Assembly: GCA_026874595.1 (NCBI GenBank)
Contig: CM049320.1
Location: 298,001-362,000 of the forward strand
Reading direction: 5' to 3'
DNA: 64,000 bases
DNA from: Sipunculus nudus
Taxonomy: Eukaryota > Annelida > Sipuncula > Golfingiida > Sipunculidae
In this document: positions 30,245 to 43,659 of the stretch, one piece after another
Numbering within the stretch: the stretch's first letter is position 1
Layout: each line of letters begins with the position of its first letter
The notes under the pieces: generated by a model
Database searches by the model: none
What the model was told of the DNA's origin: nothing
Seen by the model: the letters and a program-made list of their open reading frames with translations, nothing else
Made by a program: the position numbers and the translations under genes

Positions 30245-31695
30245 ATTCATATAATTATTATTATGACTATAAACATAATTTTTGAAAGAAGACTGGAATC
30301 ACTGGATAAATATTTGATCTCTTCTGCGAGGGCACTTTTTAAAAGTAGCTCTTAATACCCAAGATTTTATTATTCTACCCGGGTAATCTAAAGTAAGCCA
30401 TATATATGGCATCACATGTATCAGTTAGTACACTGTTGTGATGAACAGACTTTCTCTCTCTCTCTGACTGACACTTGATGAGAAGTATATTATAAACTGT
30501 GTACAGACATTAAGTTACTAAGTAATATTATATAGAAGTAAACAAGGTGATACAGGATCCGTACTTGCATGATGTCTACGGAGCTTGCAAGCTCGATTAC
30601 CTATGTGTTAAAAGTTGCTATGTCTGTCCTTTTTTCAAGACTATGAAGCAAGCTATTTTTTCTCACAAGATTCTGCAATGATTAAACAGAGATTCGCTTA
30701 AAACTCAACATGACGAGTAAATTTGTGTACACAGAGACAGCGTTTCTGTAAATGTGTTTATCCAAACAGTCGAGCGAGTCTCAGCATTATACATATATAT
30801 ATAAGTGGTTTTCACCAGTTTTGTGCTGGCCAAGCTTGACAACCTTACCATGGCAAAAAAAGAGGCCCGCTGCTCATTCAGGACGAGGCAGTATTTACAG
30901 ATTTGGGGTGCAGCATATAACAATTGATTTTGCTTGAAGAATTCAAGCGCTGCATTAACGCAGATGTTAAAACTTTTCTTGATGAGAAAAGTCCTAAAAC
31001 TCTTGCTGCTCAATTAGCTGATGATTATACATTAACACACAAAATGTCCTTTACTAACAGATAAAACCAGTCATTCACAAACAAGAATGTAAATCAGGGT
31101 GGTCAAAAGAAGTTTAAAGCGCAGTCAACCAGTATTAGTAGTCCTGATAGTTCAACAAAGTCAATTGCTACACCTCAGTCCACGTCCACTATGTATAGGT
31201 CAAACAAAGACCAGTCATTTTCGAAGAAAATCTGTAATTACTGCAAGAAGGAAGGAAATTTGCGAATAAACCAAATAGCAAACCTTCTGGTTTTGTTTCA
31301 AATTTTATACATAGAATAGTAAAAGAGCCAGGCTCTTTTCATGTAAATAAGGGATACAACTCGTTTATTGACTCCAATAAAGAGTTTGATGCTACGGAGG
31401 CCCACGTGCCGTCTGAATCCAAAGAATCCGTAGCTTGCGTGGTAAAAACCTAAGTTGATTCCTGCGAGGAATAATTAAGGCTAGGTCCTTTCAAGACTCC
31501 TGCGAGGAGTATTCTCTGATTAAGGCTAAGAGTATTTCAGATGAGGCCAGGTCCTTTTATGAAAAAAAGAAGTTTGTTTGTGTTGAGTAAAATTCCTCTG
31601 TTGACTCCCATGAGCAGTTTGATTGTACAAAGGATGTAGATTACTTTAAGGACTCTGAAAAAGAGTTTAATACTGACACTGTCAATGTCACTTTT

Positions 31696-32237
31696 TTGTT
31701 TGATGAAACTGAGGAAGTAGATTCCACTCCTGAGTCTGAAATGGAGTTATTTGAGCCATTCATACATGATGGTTTTGTATCACTTTCAAGTGATATTTCA
31801 GATTCTACCCCTATTCGAATTTTGAGGGACACTGGTAAAGGCCAGACTCGAATGTTAGCAAACTTTTTGCCATTTTCTAATAGGTATTTTACTGGTCCAC
31901 ATGCACTTGTTAATGGTGTGTTTTCAGACAAACACACTTCAGTTCCGCTTCACATTTAATTTCTGGAAATATTACTGTGGGCATACGAACTACTGTACCC
32001 TTTATGGGAATTCAATTGCTACTAGGCAATGATGTTGCAGGTGACAAAGTACAGCCTGTACCAATAGTGACAGAAAAGCCGTCATTTGATCAGGACACTG
32101 ATCCTGAAAGTCAGGAACTTCCTGGTTTGTATTCTCCATGTGCTGTAACTAGATCTATTGCCAAGAAAAACACACATGAGGATAATGGTCCAGATAACAA
32201 CACTCTGGGAGTCACTAGTAACTCGTCTAACGACTAG
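31696..32237 (+). pseudogene. Retrotransposon aspartic protease remnant, copy 1
   Basis: The DTG triad is followed by a Gln-Thr-Arg-Met segment and, ~60 residues on, PFMGIQLLLGND, the usual second part of retropepsins. A stop separates the two frames (31957-31959). Residue four of the motif is Lys here but Ser in copy 2. Precursor cleavage would be its role in an active element. Confidence 0.75.
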
Positions 32238-32489
32238 CCCGTACAGGTTGCAGCATTTTCAAGGTCAGAACTTATCGCGGGACAGCATAAAGACCCTGAT
32301 ATTGCATGTTTGTTTCCCAGGGCAGTTTCAAAAGATTAACTGTCACGGAACCAAGTTTGTTTCTATGATAACAAATGGAGTGCTGACGCGTAAATGGCGA
32401 CCACCTGTTGTCTGCGCTGATAATGAGTGGGCCATCAAACATCAAATAGTAACGCCCAAAAGCTTTCGCAAAGAAATTCTAAGCATGGC

Positions 32490-33290
32490 ACATGAGGCCT
32501 TAGTCTGGCCATTTAGGTATAAATAGAACTTATCAGAAAGTTAGTACACACTTCTATTGGCCTAGCCTCAAGAAAGATGTTGTACAATATTGTAAATCAT
32601 GCCATACATACCAGATGGTAGGCAAGCTCAATCAGAATCCTCCTAAGGCCCCACTTAGGCCTATTCCTGCTTTCGAGGAACCATTCAGTAGGATTATTGT
32701 TGACTGTGTTGGACCACTGCCCAAAACAAAATCTGGACATGAATACTTGCTGACAATTATGTGCGCATCTACCAGTTTCACTTTAGCAATACCATTAGTA
32801 CAGGTCTTCGCCATACCATCCTGAAAGTCAGGGCGCCCTCGAGCGTTTTCACCATACATTAAAAAACATGATTAGGACTTATTGCTATGACACACAGAAA
32901 GACTGGAATAAAGGAATCGACCTATTGCTGTTTGCTGTCAGAGAATTCTTCCAAGGGTCCTTAGGTTGCAGTCCCTTTGAACTAGTTTTTGGACACTCAG
33001 TTCACGGTCTATTAAAACTGCTTAAAGAAAAACTCTTTTGTGAAAATCCTGATTCTATTAGTTTATTGCAGTATGTCTCAGACTTTCGCACTAAACTACA
33101 CAATGCTTGTGAGATTGCTAAGTCAAATATGAAATCTGCACAAAGTAAAATGAAAACAAAGTATGACAATCACAGTGTAAGGTGGACGTTTGAGCCTGGT
33201 GAAAAGGTCTTTGCCCTACTTCCCATCCCTTGCAGACCTCTGCAAGCTAGGTATTTTTGTCCTTACATTGTTGACTAAAAGTCAGTGATT
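32490..33290 (+). pseudogene. Integrase with central deletion, copy 1
   Basis: An HHCC finger (HLG...H...CKSCH) spans about 32509-32612, followed by the first catalytic Asp in DCVGPLPKTKSGHEY (near 32701). The chain then breaks after a Pro-Leu-Val segment at about 32805 and resumes at YHPESQGALERFH (near 32815), which carries the catalytic Glu. The stretch with the second catalytic Asp, roughly 60 codons in relatives, is missing. Copy 3 has the same junction. A C-terminal domain follows (GYSPFELVFGH-like block and PLQARYF). Confidence 0.8.
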
Positions 33291-33699
33291 TAAATTACAT
33301 ACTGTTGACACCAGCTAGGCGTAAGAAGAAACAGCTGTGCCATGTTCACGTACTGAAACCATTATGACAGAAAAAGCACATCAGATGTTGTACATAATGT
33401 TAATGCCGTAAATTGTGTAAACACTGACCCTGACCCAGTTAAAGTAGATACTGATTGTAAGTGTGATGTAGACATTCTGTGTGGAACAGTACTACCAATA
33501 AACTCAGACGTACTTAAAAACCTGTCTGCCAAACTGTCACACCTTACCGCAGAACAACAACAACACCTCAAGAACCAGCTGCGGAATTATGAACATTTGT
33601 TTAGTGACATTCCAACGCGAACTAACATATTGTGCCATGACGTCGTTGTTCGCGAGGCAAGCGCAGTCAAGCAGCATCCATATAGACTGAATCTAGAAA

Positions 33700-34920
33700 A
33701 GCAAGAGTATCTACAGGATGAGATTTAATATTTGCTGGACAATCATTTTATTGAACCTAGTAACAGTAACTTGAATTCATCATGTATTCTTGTGCCAAAA
33801 CCTGATAGAAGTTACCGTATGTGCAATGATGATCGCAAATTGAACTCTCTCACCAAGACTGACACGTTCCCGATTCTGAGGATCGATGATTGTATCGATG
33901 GAGTCGGTGCATCCAGATATGTATCCAAGTTTGACTTGCTAAAAGGATTCTGGCAAGTTCCGCTGACAGAACGAGCGAAAGAAGTGTCCGTATTTGTGAC
34001 GCCGCTAGGACTGAACCAGTATAAAGTTATGCCGTTTAGCATAAAGAACTCGCCAGCCACGTTCCAGCGCCTCATCCATATGGTTGTCATGGACATTCAG
34101 GGCTACGACGCATGTATTGATGATCTTATCGTCTACAGCGACACCTGGGAGAAACATCTGCAAATTCTTCGCGACCTCTTTGAAAGACTCAGGGAAGCAC
34201 GTCTGACCGTCAACTTAGTAAAATCTGAGTTTTGTCATGCACAAGTAACATTTTTGGTTTATATTGTAGGGCAGAGTGAAGTAAAACCTGTTGATGCTAA
34301 ATTAAGTACTATTTCTGCATTTTATCTAGACCAGAAAACAAAAAGCAAATAATGCGTTTTTTGGAATGGTTGGATACTACAGGAAGTTTTGTCCAAAATT
34401 TTCTCCTGTAGCTGAACCTTTGACTGATTCGTTAAAGAAGAAACAAAAGTTTGTATGGCATGTTCAGTGTGAAAATGCATTTCAGAATTTGAACACAATT
34501 CTGCAAAGTACAGCTGTTTTAGCAGCTCCAGACTTTTCTGTACCTTTTAAGTTAGCTGTAGATGCTAGTGATACTGCTGCTGGTGCTGTGTTGTTACAAG
34601 AAGCCAATGATAGCATAGATCATTCAATTTGTTATTTCTCAAGAAAGTTTAATGCAAATCAGAAAAAGACTACTCCACTGTTGAAAAAGAATGTTTGGCT
34701 TTGATTTTGGCATGGCGACATTTTGAAGTTTATGTTACTTCATCAGTTAAGCCTATCATTGTCTTCAGTGATCATAATCCCCTCACGTTCATGAACAAGT
34801 TGAAGGGTTAAAATCAAAGATTGTTGAGATGGAGTTTGTTCTTACAGGATTACAATCTTGAAATCAAACACATAAAAGGGAAAGACAATGTACTTTCTGA
34901 AGGCTTATCGAGATGTTTAT
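33700..34920 (+). pseudogene. Reverse transcriptase and RNase H, copy 1
   Basis: RT motifs include ILVPKPD, FDLLKGFWQVPLT, FSIKNSPATFQRL and CIDDLIVY (catalytic DD kept). RNase H motifs include LAVDASDTAAGAVL, ICYFSRKFN and FSDHNPLT. The order and motifs are those of Ty3/gypsy elements. A frameshift lies near 34350 (between the RT end and GYYRKFCP) and another near 34690. Confidence 0.85.
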
Positions 34921-35011
34921 GAAATGTTGTAAACGAGATGTTTATGTGATGCTGTAAATAAGATGACTTTGTAGGTGTTGTAAAAATATAGTGATTGTGA
35001 TCGCAGATCAG

Positions 35012-35871
35012 TGTTACAGATGCCTGTTTTATTTTGAGCTGTTGACATGTCTCTTTTGTTGTGCGCTGTTGGCATTCTGATTCGTGTTTATCTCAAGCCC
35101 TTTCGTTGCTATGCTACGGCGTTCCTTGTTCTGGGCGGCTAGGTGCGGCCCGCGTGAAAACATAGGGTCATGCTATTCTGAGACTTTCTCGCCTGGCCGA
35201 GCCGTGCCGGCTCACGTGTGAACCCTGGTATATAGAGACACAGCGATGTTGTTCTAGATGTTTCCTGTAACGCGTGTGTACTGTGTATCATGTTAGGTTC
35301 TTTTCGATTATTCGTGAAAGGGAATTTTCTAGAGTTTTCGCATGAAAGGTTATAAATAGGGATTATGTTTTAGAGCCGAGAGAAAGGTGAGAGAATATTC
35401 CAGCGGACACAGAAGTGTGTAAGTCTGTTTGTGGGACCTATTCTGACAAGTGCGGCAATTATAGATTTTCTTCTGGATTTTCTGACGGATCTTATATAGT
35501 CTTCAGTTTGCATTTCGGATCACTGCCAGGATTTCACTTTGGATTACAGTAGAATGATTTTGGGATTACATTGGACTGTTATTCTCTGATAAGATTTCTG
35601 TGAACTGTTCATCTGAATTATATGCTTTAAAGGACAGTGTCGCTGTGACAGTGGTGGTATCCAGGTACTGTGCACTTTGTTTATTAGGCTGTGTGATTAT
35701 ATTGATTTGCTGTTATACTGTTGTCGTACTGTATAATTGTATTGATTTAGTGTATTGTAATGTTAGGGTTGTTTTAAGATTAAATTATAGTTATTTGTTA
35801 ACGAAAGTCTTTACTCTTTACAAAACTTTTTTATTCATTCCCCTAGACATTTCACGCTGCCTAGTGTTACA
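35012..35871 (+). repeat. 3' LTR, copy 1
   Basis: Begins TGTTACAGATGCCTG, ends TGTTACA, about 860 bases. A TATA box TATAAATA lies at 35351-35358. In copy 3 a clear polypurine tract (AGGAGGGGGAG on the coding strand) abuts the LTR start, which fixes the boundary. No matching 5' LTR exists in the window. Confidence 0.75.
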
Positions 35872-35889
35872 GAATCTGATTTTTTTCTG

Positions 35890-36604
35890 GGTATCTTGAT
35901 GTCGGTGCAGGCGTTGGTGGAGGTTTATCTATTTGTGTTTTCTCATCAACTCAAAGCTATTTCATTTTCTAGATAACTTTTTATTCGCGCATTTGTAACC
36001 TTCCATATATCTTTCAGACGAATTTTACCAACTAGTGTTATAGTAAACAAAACATGTCCTACATTTTATACTTTATTTGTGAATCTCAATTAAATTTGTG
36101 TTATATATAGACATTAAGATCTGGCGCATGTCATAAATGAGCATGCCATGTGTAGTGCAAACATGTTAAGGAAAAAAAGAAAGAAAAATAGTTATAGTTA
36201 TAATTATGTATGAGTAAAGTTTGGATTCCACAATTTATTCATAAAGGCATTCAGTTACAAACCACTGGTGAAAGTCACCTGGTTTTGCCTTTAATTTTTT
36301 TTATTTTTGTCTTTATATAAGTTTGGTTACTTTAAATTAAAACTATAGCGTATTATTATGAGTATTATTCTTTCTTGATATTTTGATACACCTAATTTCA
36401 AAATACATGCGTTTTCTCAATAATGACATAAGAGAAAAAATGTTAATAGTCCAGGGACGGATAAACCCCATTTTCACACATAGAATCCCGTAAAATAGAA
36501 CAATATATGCTCAGTCCTAATACATTAAGAATAAAGGACAAAATGCCCAAAACTGCACTGTTACAGCTTAAATATCCTAAACATTTCTACACCTTTAGAA
36601 GGCA
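35890..36604. other. Single-copy AT-rich spacer
   Basis: No gene, repeat or RNA is recognised. Homology to the other units stops at 35889 and the minisatellite begins near 36605. Confidence 0.5.
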
Positions 36605-37165
36605 TATCCTGTCCGCCCTTCGTGACCGCCCTATATGAACACCCTCCGTTTTATTTAACTACGCCCTTCGTGACCACCCTACATGGACCCCCTCCCTTTT
36701 ACTTAAGTCCGCCCTTCGTGACCATCCTACAGGGACCTAAGTCCGCCCTTCGTGACCACCCTATAAGAACCCGCCCCTTTTACTTAAGTCCGCCCGTCGT
36801 GACCACCCTTCATGAAACCCCTCCCTTTCACTCAAGGCCGCCCTTCGTGACCACCCTACATGGACCTAAGTCCGCCCTTCGTGACCACCCTATATGAACC
36901 CCCCCCCCCACCCTTTTACGTAAGTCCGCCCTTCGTGACCACCCCAAAAGAATCCCCTCCCTTTTACTAAAATCAGCACTTCTTGACCACCCCACAAGAA
37001 CCCCCTCCCTTTTACGTAAGGGCGCCCTTCGTGACCACCCTACATGGGCCCCCTTCCTTTTACTTAAGTCCGCCCTTCGTGACCACCCTACATGGACCTA
37101 AGTCCGCCATTCGTGACCACCCTACATGAACCCACTCCCTTGTACTTAAGTCCGCCCTTCGTGAC
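36605..37165 (+). repeat. CGCCCTTCGTGACCACCC minisatellite
   Basis: About a dozen imperfect units of roughly 40-55 bases share CGCCCTTCGTGACCACCC, then ATGAACCCCCTCCC, then TTTTACTTAAGTC. Some units are shortened to the first half. The inverted counterpart begins at 63957 and leaves the window. Confidence 0.9.
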
Positions 37166-37179
37166 TGTATATGACATTT

Positions 37180-38340
37180 CAGTCTTTCTTTGTCTGTCTG
37201 TCTTTCCATCACTATTACCTAAATAACAGGTGGTCGAGTACTTTATGAATACTTTTTTGTCTCTCTCTCTCTCTCTCTCTCTAGCTTACTATCCGTCTGT
37301 TTATAAGTATTATCAAAACGCAAATGGTCTAGTACTTGGTAAGTATAATTCCTTTCGTTCTTTGTCCCCCACTGTGTGTCCCAGAGTATTATCCAGACAT
37401 AAGTGGTTGATTACTTGGTAAGTGTTATTTCTTTTTTCTTTTTTGGTCTGTAAGTACGTTAATGTCACCGAAACACAAGTGGTCGAATACTTCCTGTGTA
37501 TTACAACTTTTTCTTTCTTTCTTTGTGTGTTTGTACGTTAGTCTTACCAAACGCAGGTGAATGTTATCACTGCTTCATTATTTGTCTGTATGGCTATGCC
37601 TAAGTATTAAAGAAGGACAAATGGTCGAGATCTTGGTAGATATTATTAATGTTTCTTTGCCTGTAGGTCAGTAGCTATTACCGAACACACACGTGGTCCA
37701 GAACTTGGTTAGTAATTTTACCGTCTCCTTATCTGTCTGCCTGTCCGTAATTATTTCCCTTGCAAAAGTGGTCGTGTAGTTGGTAAGTATTATTACTGTT
37801 TCTTTATTTTTCTGTATCTTTTTCTGTCCTTAAGTTTACCCCAAAGACATATGTTCGTGTACTTGGTAAGTATCATCCTTGTTTCTGTGGTTGTCTGTTC
37901 GAACGCATTATCTAAACACAAGTGGTCAAGTACTTTCTAAATGTTGTAAGTGTTTAGTATGTTTTATATCTGTATCTTTCTTTGTCTGCCTGTCTGTCCG
38001 AAAATATTGACCAAATACAAGATATCGGATATATAATAAGTAAGTATTTTTACGCTTTCTTGTCTGTAAATATTTACTCAATCACAACTGGTCCAGTGCT
38101 TAGTATGTTTTATATCTGTATCTTTTTTGTCTGCCTGTCTGTCCGTAAGTATTGCCCAAACACAAAACACAAGATATCGGGTACATAATAAGTAGGTACT
38201 ATTACGCTTTCTTTCTCCATCTCTCTGTCCGTAAGCAATACCCACACAGAAGTGTTTAAGCATTTTATATGTATAATTAATATTTCTTTATTTGCCTACC
38301 TATCTGTACATATTACCCAATCAAACGTTGTCGAGTATGG
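37180..38340 (+). repeat. TCTG/GGTAAGT minisatellite, copy 2
   Basis: Roughly a dozen imperfect ~85-base units with the order TTTCTTTGTCTGTCTGTC, AAGTATTACC, AAACACAAGTGGTCGAGTACTTGGTAAGTATTA. Most units end in TTGGTAAGT, which matches a splice donor. The inverted counterpart runs 63955-62760. Confidence 0.85.
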
Positions 38341-38343
38341 AGC

Positions 38344-38991
38344 CCTTGAAGATATTATAAGCGCAGTACCGTATTTCCAGTACAGACTTTTATTTCCAAC
38401 ATAAAACTTGTATTTCTGCACTACTTACGGTATGTAACACACTCCAAAGATATCACGCAAACCTACAAGAGACAGACAATGAAGGAAAAAGTAATGATAC
38501 TTACGAGGTACTCGACTATGGAGCCCCTTAAGTGACATACGTGATATTTTTTTCTGGGTAAATATCGCGTTCCCTCGCGATAATTTCCCGTTCCCTCGCG
38601 ATAATATCGCGTTCCCTCGTGACCTTTTTGCGTTCCCTCGCGATCTTTTTCGCATTCCCTCGCGATTTGCTTGGCTAGGCTAGTTCCCTGCTCCCCTATA
38701 TCTGGCATACATGCAAATAAATGGACGCGGAAACCAGTACAACAATGCTTGTATAAGATTAGATTAGTAAAATAATTAAATAAGCAGATGACACAGTGAC
38801 CTTAGGATTCATTTCTGATGACAATGAATTGCCTTATAGGCAACTAAATGTTGTCAATCATAATCTGCTTTTAAATGATGAAAAAAGCAAAGGAAGTTTT
38901 ATTCGATGTTATGAAAGGGGGTAATGTAGTAATGAATGTGTGTATTAACATTGCTACAATTATTCAGGATGATCTTAAATGGTCTGATAAC

Positions 38992-39047
<56 letters not shown>

Positions 39048-39197
39048 TATAAATGTTTTCATAATTATTTTATTTCTTTTACTTTAACCTGACATGAAAT
39101 TAATATTAGGCCAGATTTTATCAAATACTTAAAATTCTGGACACAGTTCATCTTGCAAAATTGATACTTTCACTGTAAAAACTATATATATATATGT

Positions 39198-39251
<54 letters not shown>

Positions 39252-42078
39252 GACTCATGCCCCACATATCTACGAAAAATTATGGGTCCTCGGCCACCTG
39301 GACATATGTGCAAACCAGTGTATAAAAGGATCTTATTGATCTGGAAACAACCTAAGACATACTTAAAATAATCGGAATGTCTTAAAATTATTAGATCTGC
39401 TATATAGAAATGATACCTTCGTTGTTGGTCTTATGATTTTATTAAAGCAACACGATACATCACATATCCCGATTATATTTAACAATAATGTCATCTTAGA
39501 ACATACATACATTTTCAGGCATTTTTATCATATTTTTATCATCTTTCCTTCTAATATTTCTACATTTAAAATTGCGGAAAAGATAACAATTGATTCTCTT
39601 TTAAAAATTCGCATGAAATAATTCTATGAAACAAAATGTTAACTATTATTATTAATTGATGGTTTGTGAGTAATATCTCTCTGAAGCTGGTGTAAGAGAC
39701 TAAAATAGACTTAATGGGAAGGTCGTGCTCGCCGGCCCTGCTTCGAGGGTTCGACCAAGCAATGGGATAGATTAGGCACCCAGGGCTCGCAAGTGCAGAG
39801 GTCACCGGGCCTGGTTACCGCCAGGAAAAAAAGCAGAGGAAGCGTGCGATAATGCCGTGTCACGTAATCCGAAAGCGGAATGGAATTCTGCAGATCTTAA
39901 AATAAAAAATTGAAAATGGTGGCGGTTACCTCCACCAAAAAAAAATCTTTTATAAAAGAGTAATTGTAAATGGCAAAAGTAAAGTTTGCAAATGTCAAAC
40001 TCGAAAGGAGGCACAACAATCCAGGAAAATGTCCACCTGGCTCGTACTAATTAAAAGTCAAGAAACAGGGCCCAGATATCAAAATAAGCAGTTTTTTTTT
40101 CTCATTCTCGAAAAGGTCGGTTCTATGCCTCATTTGATAATCGAATGGCAATTTAAGAATGTGTTGGTCCTCCCAGAGCACACTTGTTGTTTTGTATTCA
40201 CTGATGTGGGGTCGGCAAATAAGTTAAATATTTCTGTTTCTTAATGGAGAACCACATTTACAGAAATACATGGATGAGACAAGGTGGGTATAAAAATGAT
40301 CCCGGGTAAAATAACCCTCTGGACAATGGAATATCTGCGTACGGGTGTTTAGTATCAGAAGAAGAAGAACAGATGCGGCCTAAGGCCGGAAATAATTATT
40401 GGACTGTTACAACTGATGACGTAAAACCAACTGATAACTTAATTAATGAATGACCGAAAACGTATCACTAACCAATAATGTAATGCGAAATCAAACGATA
40501 ATGTAACAGATTTCCCTAGCCGTTAACGTAAAACAGAATTAATTGATGAAATAAAAACATTTCAGTGAACCTGACTAAACCAAATTGGACCTTCCGCATG
40601 CTTCTTGGACAATACATGCATTTTTTTAGCTCAGATGACCATAGGTCATAAGAGCATTAGTGATCACCGCTTGTCCGGCACAAATCGGTCTCTTTCGCGT
40701 CGAACTTTCCTTATCCTGTATTATGATTATATAGCACAACGTAGGACATCAAAAGTTCAGAACATTTCAGAATGATAAAATCAAACCAGTGGAGGATCAA
40801 GAAATTTCAGAAAACTGGGTATGATTAAATAATTGGTATGATTAAAAATAAAGTTCTTTAATTGCGCATTTAAGTTTTTGTTTTGTGTGTTTATATAAAT
40901 ATATATAAATGTCGCGTGCCATCTTCCGATCTTAAGAAGGACCGACCCAATATCCGATCATGATCTGCCAATGAATTCCTACAGCTTTGAATTAATAGAA
41001 AGAAAAAAAATGAAATAAATAATAGTTTCTCATCTACGAGTACTTTAATTTGTATATTTTATGGTATAATGTGTGGAAAGCAGCTGATTGATGGAAAGGT
41101 ATACACCTGCAAAGGTTCTATACCTTGTACAATGATTTTTTTTTTATTTTTTAAATAAATTTAAATAAATTCAAATATATGTATTTATATATATATAATA
41201 TATGTATACACATTTAACAAATGTGTTTAAAATATTACCAATATCAGTAAATAAACATAGGCGGATGGGTATGTGCAAAGTTAATATTGTTGATTGGAAA
41301 TTTGGCCTGACCCATCTTAAAATGGGTCTGAACCAATAACTGACGTGAAAAATATTATCAATTTCAGTAAATTACATCGGGATATGGGCCTGTTCCAGGT
41401 TCACATTGTTGATCCGTTGTTGGGTCTGACTGCTAATAAATAAAGAGATAGAAACGAAAAATTTGATAATCTAATTGCTTAAAAAATAAAAAGAGGTCTG
41501 TTAAAAGAATTTAAAATGAATAAATGGGAAATAGATAACATATATCAGAAACATGGCAAAAAGTCTAATCTCTCTTATTCAAGTATCGCTTTGTTAACCT
41601 GATATCGAGTGTATTTGTAAGAGGTGGAGCATGCTGGTCTTAAAGACACAGAACGAGACGCAGATAACTGTTGTACTGGTTCCTGCGTCCAATTTTATAT
41701 ATATTGTATGCTAGATATAGGGGAGCAGTAAACCAGCCTTGTGATCATTTGTAAGATCGCGAGGGGACGCGAAAAGATCGCGAGGGAACGCGAAATGATG
41801 GCGAGGGAACGCAAAAATATCGCGAGGGAACGCGAAAAAATCGCGAGAGAACGCGATATTTACCAAGAAAAAAAAATCACGTGTGTCACTTTAGAGGCCC
41901 CATAGTCGAATACGTGGTAAGTATCATTACTTTTTCCTTCATTGTCTGTCTCTTTTAGGTGTGCGTGATATCTTTGGAGTGTGTTACATACCGTAAGTAG
42001 TGCTGAGAATACAAGTTTTATGTTGGAAATAATAGTCTGTCCTGGAAATACGGTACTGTGCTTATCATATCCTCAAGA
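38344..42078. mobile_element. Foldback-type element, copy 2, most complete ends
   Basis: Both inverted ends reach the outer motif (GATAT..TAT.AGC.CAGTACCG at 38350 and its inverse at 42049-42077). Minisatellites of the 21-bp unit lie at 38568-38665 and 41756-41860. The ends are about 430 bases. The core carries (TA)n blocks and no transposase frame, so it would be non-autonomous. Confidence 0.65.
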
Positions 42079-42890
42079 GTACCCTGGTCATGGCATGTTG
42101 TTGTATCCTGAATATTTTATATATTATTTTTAATAAACACATAAAAAGCGTTTAGGTGCGTATGTGTAAGCGTATGTTCACCAGTGAAAAACAGACTTAA
42201 CACATAGTTGATAATGTCTCTAAGTATAATGTCTATTAGTATAGAATTATGGTCGAGTACTTGGTAAGTATTATTCTTTTTCTTTCTTTGTTTGTCTGTC
42301 TGCCTGTGTGTACGTATTTCCCTAACACGAGTGGTCGATAACTTGGTAAGTATTATTTCCCTTTTTCCGATTTTTATGCAATAATTATAAACAAACAAAC
42401 TTTATACCACTTAGAAAATACTACCAAATTACATATCACAATTTTTTCAACTGTTAAAATACCGATTAAATCAATCATGCCAGCACAATTATTTAAGAGC
42501 TATTAGTATAGACTCTCTGCTTATACCATGACAATTAATTGTGAATTCTCAAATTGGATGTCAAGATGATATTAATAACCGTAAAAATATGTACAATACG
42601 TGAATAATTAAAACAATATTTATGAATTTTATAATAATTGAGTTTAGATTATCATTATATCTGTCACTGTGCAAATGGCACTATAACAATATTATTTTAA
42701 GATGATAATTTTGCAAATATTGATACTAATGATAATAACCTAGGATAAAATATACGATTTTAATACAAATCTAATATTATTGATATGAATTTATAATTAT
42801 GTTCAACATTTAATAATATTATGGTTAAGATAAAAAAAAAGGAATTCTTCTTATTATTATTATTATAATTTAAACAATTTTATAATAATA

Positions 42891-42930
<40 letters not shown>

Positions 42931-42951
42931 TATTATTATTATTTTTTTAAA

Positions 42952-42992
<41 letters not shown>

Positions 42993-43659
42993 TTTAATTA
43001 TTATTAGGACTATAAACATCAGCTTTGAAAGAAGACTGTATTCACTGGATAAATATTTAATCTCTTCTGCGGCGGCACTTTTAAAAAGTAGCTCTTAATA
43101 CGCAAGATTTTATTATTCTACCCGGGTAATCTAAAGTAAGCCATATAGATGGCATCACATGTATCAGTTAGTACACTGTTGTGATCAACAGACTTTCTCT
43201 CTCTGACAGACATTTGATGAGAAGTATATTATAAACTGTGTACACACATTAAGTAAGTAAGTAATATTATATAGAAGTAAACAAGGTGATACAGAATCCG
43301 TACTTGCATGATGTCTACAGAGCTTGCAAGCTCAATTACCCATGTATTAAAATTTGCAATGTCTATCCTTTTTTCAAGACTATGAAGCAAGCTATTTTTT
43401 TCACAAGTTTCTACAATGATTAAACAGAGATTCGCTGAAAACTCAACATGATTTGTGTACACAGAGACAGCGTTCCTGTAAATGTGTTAGGCCAAACAGT
43501 CGAGCGGGACCCAGCATTATACATATATATCAGTGTTTTTTTTTACCAGTTTTGTGCTTGCAAAGCTTGACAACCTCACCATGGCAAAAAAAAGAGGCCC
43601 GCTGCTCATTCAGGGCGAGGCAGTATTTACAGATTTGGGGTACAGCTTATAACAATTGA

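Larger units (their letters stand above)
30917..35871 (+). mobile_element. Gmr1-like LTR retrotransposon, copy 1, decayed
   Basis: Reading plus: gag remnant (from about 30925) with a half zinc knuckle CNYCKKEG (near 31232); protease with DTG at 31828-31836 and LLLGND near 32009-32026; integrase (32490-33290); reverse transcriptase (33700-34340); RNase H (34500-34920); 3' LTR (35012-35871). Integrase precedes RT, although the RT and integrase sequences are Ty3/gypsy-type. This order is known for the Gmr1-like group. Lesions include many stops, a TAA just before the RT start (33727-33729), several frameshifts and an internal integrase deletion. No 5' LTR is present; all three copies are truncated at the same place. 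Confidence 0.85.
22403..35889 (+). repeat. Composite repeat unit, copy 1
   Basis: Homology to copies 2 and 3 begins near 22403 (CTTCCTAAATGTTG) and ends near 35889, just past the LTR. Order is TCTG-rich minisatellite, foldback element, AT-rich link, ATT microsatellite, and a 5'-truncated LTR retrotransposon. Only this copy contains the LINE at 27103-29920. All three copies share the same internal retrotransposon deletion and the same 5' truncation junction. They therefore arose by duplication of the whole block, not by separate insertions. Confidence 0.85.

Noticed and set aside
36622-36897. A 91-codon proline-rich frame
   Set aside because: It lies entirely within the CGCCCTTCGTGACCACCC minisatellite.
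22440-38340. A CRISPR array, suggested by regular repeats with differing spacers
   Set aside because: The repeats are imperfect minisatellite units in eukaryotic DNA, with no cas genes and no constant repeat-spacer lengths.
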